Shown piece by piece: positions 1 through 5,518 of a DNA stretch of 5,518 nt (the first letter of the stretch is position 1; every line of letters starts with the position of its first letter). Source of the DNA: Candidatus Coatesiibacteriota bacterium. GTDB taxonomy: Bacteria; B130-G9. A program made the position numbers and the translations under genes. The DNA lies in NCBI GenBank assembly GCA_016929465.1, contig JAFGIT010000059.1, forward strand, positions 1 to 5,518. Reading direction: 5' to 3'. A model generated the notes under the pieces. The model was not told the origin of the DNA. It saw only the letters and a list, made by a program, of their open reading frames with translations, and did no database searches.

Positions 1-130
1 CGCTTCCGCATGGGGCTACCCACGGTATCGCCCTTATCAGGGCGGCGATCAATAGAATGTGAATGCCATCGAAAATTGTGGTGCTCACATTACCTACAAT
101 CTGAGGTCAAACCCCGCCAAAACGACTTAC
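1..130. other. Upstream flank without an assignable gene
   Basis: No gene can be assigned here. Three weak readings exist. On the + strand, the frame starting at base 2 is open to a TAG at 53-55 and could be the last 17 codons of an upstream gene. On the + strand, the frame starting at base 1 stays open to a TGA at 172-174, but its product is cysteine-rich, unlike a known family, and would run through the predicted promoter. On the - strand, a GTG at 88-86 opens a frame that runs off the window edge, with a rather hydrophobic N-terminus (…IHILLIAALIRAIPWVA…) that could begin a divergent membrane protein. A 6-bp perfect hairpin (cgccct 29-34, agggcg 39-44, 4-base loop) lies here but has no T-tract after it. 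None of these can be chosen without sequence to the left. Confidence 0.3.
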
Positions 131-159
131 TTGACAATAATCTCAATATCTTCCAGAAT
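131..159 (+). promoter_or_regulatory. Predicted sigma70-type promoter for the sensor kinase
   Basis: A perfect -35 consensus TTGACA lies at 131-136. After a 17-base spacer comes CAGAAT at 154-159, which matches four of six positions of TATAAT. The surrounding 60 bases (121-180) are about 30% GC, much lower than the neighbouring coding DNA, as expected of a promoter. Transcription would start near 166-168, giving a leader of about 80 bases before the GTG at 246. The -10 is the weak half; overlapping alternatives in the same AT-rich run (for example GAATTA at 156-161) need a longer spacer. Confidence 0.5.
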
Positions 160-175
160 TATAGTACATATTGAG
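142..175. repeat. Perfect 8-bp inverted repeat spanning the -10 region
   Basis: CTCAATAT at 142-149 is the exact reverse complement of ATATTGAG at 168-175. An 18-base spacer separates them and contains the predicted -10 box. One arm lies between -35 and -10 and the other just past the likely transcription start, so a dimeric or looping regulator bound here could block or modulate the promoter. The arms are AT-rich, so some chance occurrence is possible. No specific regulator family is recognised. Confidence 0.35.
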
Positions 176-179
176 TAAG

Positions 180-203
180 CGGGTGCGCGCGCTCACGCAT
201 CCG
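180..203 (+). promoter_or_regulatory. Leader hairpin upstream of the sensor kinase
   Basis: CGGGTGCG at 180-187 can pair with CGCATCCG at 196-203. This gives an 8-bp GC-rich stem with one G-U pair and an 8-base loop. It lies 42 bases before the predicted GTG start and downstream of the predicted transcription start, so it would form in the mRNA leader. It has no following T-tract, so it is not a simple intrinsic terminator. A role in mRNA stability or protein binding is possible but unproven. Confidence 0.35.
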
Positions 204-245
204 AATCCATAAGCCATAGAGACTCTGGCTGGAGAATACGTCTGA

Positions 246-3200
246 GTGGATCATGTAGTGCGCGGAGTCTATAGATTCGTCACAAGCATTCTGAGGCGCT
301 GCGACCAAAGGCCGTTGAAAGCTCCTTCCTGCAAGCTGCTTCTCATTCTTGTCATTCTGAGCTTCCTTCCCGCAAATTTATCTCTTGCCCTCGATGGAGA
401 ATCCAAGAGAGTCCTTCTCCTTAACTCCTACCACAAAGGATATGCCTGGTCGGACAACATCGTAAGTGGGGTAGATTCAGTCTTCCTCCAGCATGGTCAT
501 GTCGATCTGCACGTCGAATACATGGACACCAAGCAGCACTTCAGTCAGTTCTATCTCGAGCAGCTGAAGGGCATATATGTCGAGAAGTACGGCAGATCGA
601 GGTTCGACGCGATAATAGTCTCCGATGACAACGCGTTCAATTTCCTTCTAGCCAACAGGGAAGACTTATTCCCGGGTGTCCCGGCCGTTTTCTGCGGCAT
701 CAATGATTTCGATGAGTCAAGGATCGCTGGTCATTACGAGATCACCGGCGTAAATGAAGCGCCGGATTTCAAGGGTACTCTCGAGGTCTCCCTGCGACTA
801 CGACCGAAAACGGGTCGAGTTATTCTCGTAAGCGATCAGACAACGACCGGCAAGATACACCTCGGCATGTTTCTTGAGGCGACGAAGTATTTTAATTCGA
901 CGGTGGAATTCGAAATCCTCGATAGCTGCACAATGTCCGAATTACGGGATGAACTTGAAACCCTTGACCAAAGCAGCATAGTCATTCTGCTCTCCTATGC
1001 AAGGGAGCCCACCGGCCAGACCATTGGAGTCTGGGACAGCACGAAGCTGATAGTCGGGCATAGTGATGTCCCCGTCTTCACCTGCTGGGATTTTCTCGTC
1101 ATCAATGGGATTCTGGGCGGAAAAGTCGTGAGCGGATTCGAGCAGGGCAGGGCTGCCGCCGAGATAGTGGAGCGGATCCTCGGCGGTACGTCGGCCGGGG
1201 ATATCCCGATCATCCGCGAAAGCCCGAACGTCTATATGTTCGATTACGAAGCAATGAGCCGCTTCGGCATTGATGAGTCCGACCTACCTTCCGGAAGCGT
1301 AATACTCAATAAGCCGACCTCCTTCTATTCCAGATATTGGCTGAGCTTGTGGATAGCAGCAATTTTCATGCTTCTTCAGTCGGTGTCAATAGCCTGGCTT
1401 CTCTACAGCGGGCGTCAGAGAAGATCTACCCGGAGGTTGATCGAGAACCATGCAGAATTCCTCCGCGCCCTGATAGATACTATCCCCAGCCCATTTTTCT
1501 ATAAGGACCTTCAGGGGAAGTATTTGGGCTGCAACAGATTATTCTCACAGTTCATACTGGGCCGAGAAGAGAAAGATTTCATTGGTTTGACCGTCCGCGA
1601 CCTCCCAGAGATCATCCCGTCTGAGCTCGCAGAGTCTTATGAAGAGCGGGACAGGGAGCTGTTCGAGAAGAAGACCTTACTCACCTATGAGTCAATTGCG
1701 CAATGCGCCGATGGCGAAAGGCGAGAATTTATCGTCAGCAAGGCTCTCTTCAGAGATACGTCCGGCAATCCTGGCGGCATAGTGGGCATTATGACCGACC
1801 TATCTGACCTTCGAAGCGCTGAATCCGCTCTGAGAGAAAGCGAGCAGCGATTCAGGGACATCTCCGACAACGCGATGGAGTGGATTTGGGAGGTCAATTC
1901 GGGTGGGATATACACTTATTCAAGTCCGGTTGTAGAGAAAATACTTGGCTTTTCACCTGATGAGATTCTGGGGAAGCATTTTTCCGATTTCTTTCTGCCA
2001 GAGGACCGTGAAGAATTGAAAAAGGCGGCACAGCGGGTATTCGGTAGAAAGGAGAGCTTCCGCGAGTTTCTGAACATGAATGTCCATAAGAGTGGCGAGA
2101 GAGTCTTGCTCTCGACAAGCGGCGTTCCGATACTCGATGAAGCTGGGGAGTTGTTGGGCTATAGAGGTGCGGACATCGATGTCACCGAACGCATAAGAGC
2201 CAGCGAGTCGCTACGTATCCAGAGAGACCTCGGGATAGAATTGGGCAAGACGACGAGCATACGGGAGTCACTGGAAAGACTCCTCGAGGCTGCTCTGAAA
2301 TTGGAGGGCATCGATGCCGGTGGCATATACATCGCTAATGAAGCCGCTACGGGGCTCAAGATGGTCTGCCACAGGGCTATATCCGATGATTATGTGGCTG
2401 CGGTTCTGAATATAGGATCAGGTGATGATCTTGCGAAGCTGGCAAGAGGAGGAACGGCAATATTTGGGTCGCCAATGGAGGTGGCTCCCGACCTGATCGA
2501 GGCAGTTCGAAAGGAGGGCTTCTATTCAGTCGGGGCAGTGCCTATTCATCATGAGGGTCGTATCTTCGGTCTGTTCTGTATCGGCTCTCACTCCCTATTC
2601 GGAGTCCCGGAAAGCAGTCAGGATGCGTTAGAGACAATCGCAGCTCACACAGGGGACGTTGTGGCTCGGTTGAAGGTTGAAGAAGCGCTTCGCCAAAGCG
2701 AAGATAAATACAGGTGTATCTTCAACATGGTGACAATTGGTCTCGTAATCTATGATCTCGATGGGAAGATCGTCTCCGCGAATCCCGCCGCCTGCCAGAT
2801 GTATGGCTACTCACTCGAGGAGATCACCTGCCTTACCGGCAAAGACGTCGTTCATCCAGACTACTGGTATCTCCTCGAAGGAGGCCTTGCCGGGTCGGAT
2901 GGAACGAACAAATTCGCAACGAAGGAATCCGTTGATGTGCGCAAGGATGGGACCACTTTCGAGGTCGAGATCTCGGGCTCGTCCTTCTATCTGGACGGAA
3001 GGACTCACTTGCTTGCCGTTATAAAGGACATCACTGAGAGAAAACTGGCGGAACAGGAGAAGCGGAAATTCGAGACACGGCTCCAGCAGGCGCAGAAGCT
3101 CGAAAGCCTGGGTGTTCTCGCCGGTGGGATCGCCCATGACTTCAATAACCTGCTGACAGCCATCCTCGGAAATGCTGACCTCGCGCTTGCGGAAATATCG

Positions 3201-4220
3201 CCCGTCTCACCAGCCAGAGATAGCCTAGAGACAATCGAGAAGACATCCCGAAGAGCTGCGGAGCTCTGCAAGCAAATGCTTGCCTATTCCGGCAAGGGCC
3301 GATTTTTGATCAAGTTTTTGAACCTATCTGAGGTCGTCGAGGAGATGGCGCATCTTCTGGAGGTCTCTGTCTCGAAGAAAGCGTTGCTGAGATACAACTT
3401 CGCGGAGAATCTGCCCTCCATCAAGGCCGATCCCACCCAGATTCGTCAGGTGATCATGAACCTGATCACGAACGCTTCAGAGGCTATTGGCAAGAGGAGC
3501 GGCGTGATCTCCATAACGACCGGTGTTGTCGAGTGCGACAGGGATTACCTCAGAAGCAGCTTCCTCGATGAGGAGCTTCCCGAGGGGCTCTACGTATCAC
3601 TGGAAGTATCCGACACCGGCTGCGGAATGGATGCTGAGACGGCGAATAAGATATTCGATCCGTTCTTCACAACCAAGTTCACTGGACGTGGATTGGGCTT
3701 AGCAGCCGTTCTAGGGATCGTCAGAGGACATTCTGGTGCGATAAAAGTCTATAGCGAATCAGGAAAGGGCACGACCTTCAAAGTTCTATTTCCCGCAGCA
3801 GCTCAGGCGGCGGAAGCAACTACGGAATCCACCAGCGAAGTTGCCAACTGGAGGGGAGAGGGCGTGGTTCTCCTCGCGGAGGATGAGGAATCCGTCCGGG
3901 TCACCGGGAAAAATATGCTCCAAAAGGCTGGATTCAAGGTCCTGGCCGCAGCAAATGGTGAAGAGGCAATCAAGATATTCCGCGAGCACTCTCAGCAGAT
4001 CGTCTGCGTACTGCTCGATCTGACAATGCCGCGCAAGGGAGGCGACGAGGTATTCCGAGAGCTGCGCCGGATACGACATGACGTCCGTGTAATCATGATG
4101 AGCGGGTATAATGAGCAGGATGTCACCAATCGGTTCGCCGGCAAAGACCTCGCAGGATTCATCCAGAAGCCCTACAGATACGTTGACCTAGTGACAGAAT
4201 TGAGGAAGACTCTGGGCTGA
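246..4220 (+). CDS. Membrane-bound hybrid sensor histidine kinase with ABC-type periplasmic sensor, PAS-PAS-GAF-PAS, and C-terminal receiver
   Basis: This 1324-residue inner-membrane protein is predicted to bind a solute outside the cytoplasm, autophosphorylate, and pass the phosphate to its own receiver. A hydrophobic segment (residues 31-48, possible cleavage after A48) exports a domain at about 55-345 that resembles the ABC_sub_bind family: LNSYHKGYAW at 59-68, DAIIVSDDNA at 121-130 and FPGVPAVFCGIND at 142-154. A second membrane helix lies at about 365-388. The cytoplasmic part contains PAS domains at about 402-522, 533-650 and 818-935, and a GAF domain at about 655-810. The dimerisation helix has phospho-acceptor H964 in HDFNNLL. 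The ATPase has its N-box at N1072/N1076, DTGCGM at 1123-1128, and FDPFF plus GRGLGL at 1137-1152. The receiver has E1212/D1213, phospho-acceptor D1258, S1286 and K1308, so every catalytic residue is present. There is no HPt, DNA-binding or GGDEF output domain. GTG at 246 has GGAG at 231-234 with 11-base spacing; TTG at 315 is an alternative start. The ligand and the downstream partner are unknown. Confidence 0.93.
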   Translation: MDHVVRGVYRFVTSILRRCDQRPLKAPSCKLLLILVILSFLPANLSLALDGESKRVLLLNSYHKGYAWSDNIVSGVDSVFLQHGHVDLHVEYMDTKQHFSQFYLEQLKGIYVEKYGRSRFDAIIVSDDNAFNFLLANREDLFPGVPAVFCGINDFDESRIAGHYEITGVNEAPDFKGTLEVSLRLRPKTGRVILVSDQTTTGKIHLGMFLEATKYFNSTVEFEILDSCTMSELRDELETLDQSSIVILLSYAREPTGQTIGVWDSTKLIVGHSDVPVFTCWDFLVINGILGGKVVSGFEQGRAAAEIVERILGGTSAGDIPIIRESPNVYMFDYEAMSRFGIDESDLPSGSVILNKPTSFYSRYWLSLWIAAIFMLLQSVSIAWLLYSGRQRRSTRRLIENHAEFLRALIDTIPSPFFYKDLQGKYLGCNRLFSQFILGREEKDFIGLTVRDLPEIIPSELAESYEERDRELFEKKTLLTYESIAQCADGERREFIVSKALFRDTSGNPGGIVGIMTDLSDLRSAESALRESEQRFRDISDNAMEWIWEVNSGGIYTYSSPVVEKILGFSPDEILGKHFSDFFLPEDREELKKAAQRVFGRKESFREFLNMNVHKSGERVLLSTSGVPILDEAGELLGYRGADIDVTERIRASESLRIQRDLGIELGKTTSIRESLERLLEAALKLEGIDAGGIYIANEAATGLKMVCHRAISDDYVAAVLNIGSGDDLAKLARGGTAIFGSPMEVAPDLIEAVRKEGFYSVGAVPIHHEGRIFGLFCIGSHSLFGVPESSQDALETIAAHTGDVVARLKVEEALRQSEDKYRCIFNMVTIGLVIYDLDGKIVSANPAACQMYGYSLEEITCLTGKDVVHPDYWYLLEGGLAGSDGTNKFATKESVDVRKDGTTFEVEISGSSFYLDGRTHLLAVIKDITERKLAEQEKRKFETRLQQAQKLESLGVLAGGIAHDFNNLLTAILGNADLALAEISPVSPARDSLETIEKTSRRAAELCKQMLAYSGKGRFLIKFLNLSEVVEEMAHLLEVSVSKKALLRYNFAENLPSIKADPTQIRQVIMNLITNASEAIGKRSGVISITTGVVECDRDYLRSSFLDEELPEGLYVSLEVSDTGCGMDAETANKIFDPFFTTKFTGRGLGLAAVLGIVRGHSGAIKVYSESGKGTTFKVLFPAAAQAAEATTESTSEVANWRGEGVVLLAEDEESVRVTGKNMLQKAGFKVLAAANGEEAIKIFREHSQQIVCVLLDLTMPRKGGDEVFRELRRIRHDVRVIMMSGYNEQDVTNRFAGKDLAGFIQKPYRYVDLVTELRKTLG

Positions 4221-4371
4221 TAGGGCATCGGTTGCAGATGAACCGGCGCTCTGGGGTAATGGTTTCATACACATCGCTACAGGACCGACCGAAGGCAATG
4301 AACGGAAATCGCTCTCTAAGACATCCAGTAGGCCTTGTTAGAAGGTATCTCAGGGAATCCGGGTTGCCCCG
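4221..4371. other. Intergenic gap between sensor kinase and glycosyltransferase
   Basis: This 151-base gap contains no supported gene. There is no intrinsic terminator: the best stem near the kinase stop is only 5 bp (cggtt 4229-4233 with aaccg 4241-4245) and lacks a T-tract. A poor promoter-like pair, TTGCAG 4232-4237 and GGTAAT 4255-4260 with 17-base spacing, matches consensus at only three and four positions. The gap length makes independent transcription of the glycosyltransferases plausible, but read-through from the kinase cannot be excluded. Confidence 0.5.
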
Positions 4372-4372
4372 G
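4359..4372 (+). promoter_or_regulatory. GC-rich hairpin abutting the glycosyltransferase GTG start
   Basis: CCGGG at 4359-4363 pairs perfectly with CCCGG at 4368-4372 around a TTGC loop, and the last base of the stem is the first base of the GTG start codon. The only Shine-Dalgarno-like sequence nearby, AGGGA at 4352-4356, is 15 bases from the start, which is too far for optimal initiation. If the stem forms, it would shorten this distance or hide the start codon, so it could affect translation either way. A 5-bp stem is short and chance is possible. Confidence 0.3.
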
Positions 4373-5301
4373 TGAAGTCGTCGAAGCCTCCAGTATCCAT
4401 CATCATCCCAGTCAGGAACGGGGAAAGCACGATATCGCAGTGTGTCGAGGCTCTCCTCTCGCTCGACTACCCTAAGAGGCTGAGGCAGATCATCGTCGTG
4501 GACAATAACTCCACCGACAACACGCCAGACATAATGCAGCAATACGAAGGGATCGACTACGTCTTCGAGCCCACGCCCGGAGCATACCAGGCGAGAAATA
4601 CGGGCGCGAAGTTCGCGGAGCACGACCTGCTGGCGTTCACTGACGCCGACTGCATCCCTCATTCAGACTGGCTCTCGCGCCTCGTTCAACCTCATGTCTC
4701 CCCTCAACCGCCAACTGCCAACTGCCAACTGCCAACCGATATCATAGGCGGCAAAGTCATAGCCGCCCCGGCGTCGAACCAGGTCGAGAAATACATCGAC
4801 CATCGGAAGGTGCTGGACCAGGAGAAGATGTTTCAGAGCGGCGAATTCTCGCTCCCATTCTTCGTGACCGCTAATTGCCTGGTGAGGCGAGACATATTTG
4901 AGGAACTCGGCGGATTTGACACCTACTACAAAATCGCTGGAGATGCCGACCTCTGCTGGCGAGCCCAGCAAGCTGGTTTCGATCTCACTTATTGCCCTGA
5001 GGCCGTTGTCGTCCACAAGCACAGGTCGAACCTGTTGGGGCTATATTCACAGTCATTCGAGTATGGATTCGGTCGGGCTTCCTTGTTCAAAAAACATGGC
5101 AGGAGGTTCGGGGCGAGATTTCGGCTCGATTGGAAGGAGCACGTATTTCTCTTAGAGAGCATTCTCAAGAGTTTTCTTGCCCCGATTTCTGGCAAGCCCA
5201 AATTCGAGTCGTTGCTCCCGGTCTTTGACACGATATCCTTCTCAGCGCTGACGCTCGGAAAGATTTACGGGAGTCTCAAGCGGAGGACCCTGGTGCTATG
5301 A
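4372..5301 (+). CDS. Family 2 glycosyltransferase (GT-A fold)
   Basis: This 309-residue protein is predicted to transfer a sugar from a nucleotide-sugar donor to a glycan or lipid-linked acceptor on the cytoplasmic side of the membrane. The GT2 signature is clear: PPVSIIIPVRNG near the N-terminus, VVDNNSTDNT with D44 for nucleotide binding, the PGAYQARNTGA segment, the metal-binding TDADC motif (D91/D93), and an acceptor-side GDADLCWR (D191/D193), the likely catalytic region. A VVHKHRS segment (H215-H217) and a following GFGRASLFKKHG stretch resemble polysaccharide-cluster GT2 enzymes. The C-terminal ~70 residues are amphipathic and may touch the membrane, but no clear transmembrane bundle is seen. 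GTG at 4372 is the only usable start after the in-frame TAG at 4339. A heptamer tandem repeat codes for residues 111-123 and looks like an insertion before the conserved GGK. The stop codon overlaps the next gene. Donor, acceptor and product cannot be told from sequence. Confidence 0.9.
   Translation: MKSSKPPVSIIIPVRNGESTISQCVEALLSLDYPKRLRQIIVVDNNSTDNTPDIMQQYEGIDYVFEPTPGAYQARNTGAKFAEHDLLAFTDADCIPHSDWLSRLVQPHVSPQPPTANCQLPTDIIGGKVIAAPASNQVEKYIDHRKVLDQEKMFQSGEFSLPFFVTANCLVRRDIFEELGGFDTYYKIAGDADLCWRAQQAGFDLTYCPEAVVVHKHRSNLLGLYSQSFEYGFGRASLFKKHGRRFGARFRLDWKEHVFLLESILKSFLAPISGKPKFESLLPVFDTISFSALTLGKIYGSLKRRTLVL
4704..4738 (+). repeat. Heptanucleotide tandem repeat inside the glycosyltransferase gene
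   Basis: Five consecutive 7-base units are visible: tcaaccg, ccaactg, ccaactg, ccaactg, ccaaccg. The middle three (4711-4731) are identical and the outer two differ at one or two positions. The tract encodes P111 to T122, a proline- and polar-rich stretch between the metal-binding motif and the conserved GGK segment. Loss of one unit would create a TAG at 4745-4747; gain of one unit would lead to a TAA at 4872-4874. Confidence 0.9.
5282..5286 (+). promoter_or_regulatory. Ribosome binding site of the third gene
   Basis: GGAGG lies 11 bases before the ATG at 5298, inside the last codons of the preceding glycosyltransferase. Together with the ATGA overlap it supports initiation at 5298 (or at the adjacent ATG at 5301) and coupled translation of the two genes. 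Confidence 0.6.
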
Positions 5302-5518
5302 TGGGACGGACCGATCATCTCAGAGTTGTGGCCGCGATTCCCTGCTACAATGGGGCGGAGACCATCTGCAATTGCATCGGATCTCTCCAGGTTCAGACGC
5401 GGCCCCCTGACGAGATTCTCGTCGTGGACGACGGCTCGACCGACGGCAGCGCCGTCCTGGCAGCGTATGCCGGCGCCACCGTAATCTCGCCTGGCCGCAA
5501 TGTCGGCTTATCGGCAGC
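5298..5518 (+). CDS. Family 2 glycosyltransferase, N-terminal part (runs off the window)
   Basis: Only the first 73 complete codons are present, and the frame is open to the window edge. The visible part is the nucleotide-binding half of a GT2 domain: a beta strand ending in VAAIPCYNG (residues 11-19), then ILVVDDGSTDGS, which carries the DD pair that binds the nucleotide sugar, and PGRNVGLSAA, a conserved loop of the family. The metal-binding DxD motif would lie beyond the edge. ATG at 5298 overlaps the preceding stop as ATGA, and a second ATG follows at once at 5301, so the exact start is uncertain by one codon. The protein has the same fold as its neighbour but differs in motif detail (DDGST versus DNNST), so they are not recent duplicates and probably add different sugars or linkages. 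GC content of the last 178 bases is about 65%, clearly above the kinase gene. Confidence 0.85.
   Translation, partial: MMGRTDHLRVVAAIPCYNGAETICNCIGSLQVQTRPPDEILVVDDGSTDGSAVLAAYAGATVISPGRNVGLSA

Noticed and set aside
29-44. Hairpin cgccct/agggcg as a terminator of an upstream gene
   Set aside because: The stem is only 6 bp and no T-tract follows; the next bases are gcgatcaat.
1-88. - strand GTG at 88 opening a hydrophobic N-terminus that runs off the edge
   Set aside because: Only 29 codons and a weak ribosome site (AGG 4 bases away). It could be a real divergent gene, but the window does not show enough to list it as one.
1-174. + strand frame open for 57 codons to TGA 172-174
   Set aside because: The product is cysteine-rich, unlike a known family, and would run through the predicted promoter. 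An open run of this length is not very unlikely by chance.
2752-3137. Overlapping open frames on both strands inside the third PAS domain (90 and 108 codons)
   Set aside because: The main frame gives an unbroken PAS domain with conserved motifs here; the other frames are shadows of it.
4232-4260. Promoter TTGCAG / GGTAAT for the glycosyltransferase
   Set aside because: Only three of six and four of six consensus matches, in GC-rich surroundings; not better than chance.
4159-4662. 167-codon open frame on the - strand across the kinase end, the gap and the glycosyltransferase start
   Set aside because: It overlaps two well-supported genes, has arginine-rich composition typical of an antisense shadow, and resembles no family I recognise.
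4704-4738. CRISPR array
   Set aside because: The units are 7 bases long, directly abutting and without spacers, so this is a simple tandem repeat.

Overview
This is a bacterial window with roughly 50% GC in its first two thirds. It holds two complete genes and the start of a third, all on the + strand. The large gene encodes a membrane-bound hybrid histidine kinase with an exported ligand-binding domain. It is followed by two family 2 glycosyltransferases. This kinase type, with an ABC-type periplasmic binding domain, multiple PAS/GAF modules and an HDFNN-type kinase core, is common in environmental diderm bacteria such as Deltaproteobacteria-like and candidate-phylum lineages. The sequence alone does not fix the taxon.

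Layout. Bases 1-245 are an upstream flank. I could not assign its first ~130 bases to a gene. Bases 121-180 are AT-rich (about 30% GC) and carry a perfect TTGACA -35 box, a plausible -10 and a perfect 8-bp inverted repeat spanning the promoter. A second hairpin lies in the predicted leader at 180-203. Bases 246-4220 encode the 1324-residue kinase: signal/TM, ABC_sub_bind-like sensor, TM, PAS, PAS, GAF, PAS, HisKA, HATPase, receiver. A 151-base gap (4221-4371) has no convincing terminator. Bases 4372-5301 encode a 309-residue GT2 enzyme. The third gene starts inside the stop codon of the second (ATGA, 5298-5301) and runs off the window. It is also a GT2 enzyme by its N-terminus.

How they may work together. 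The glycosyltransferases look like the start of a translationally coupled surface-polysaccharide or glycolipid cluster. The kinase could sense an extracytoplasmic solute and signal through phosphotransfer. Any link between kinase and polysaccharide genes is inferred from position only, and the receiver has no output domain.

The most unusual signal is a heptanucleotide tandem repeat (three perfect CCAACTG units flanked by two degenerate ones, 4704-4738) inside the first glycosyltransferase gene. Seven is not a multiple of three, so gain or loss of one unit would shift the frame and truncate the enzyme at 4872 or 4745. This is the arrangement of a phase-variable contingency locus, although three perfect units is a short tract. 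I saw no CRISPR array, tRNA, rRNA, insertion sequence or obviously new multi-gene system.
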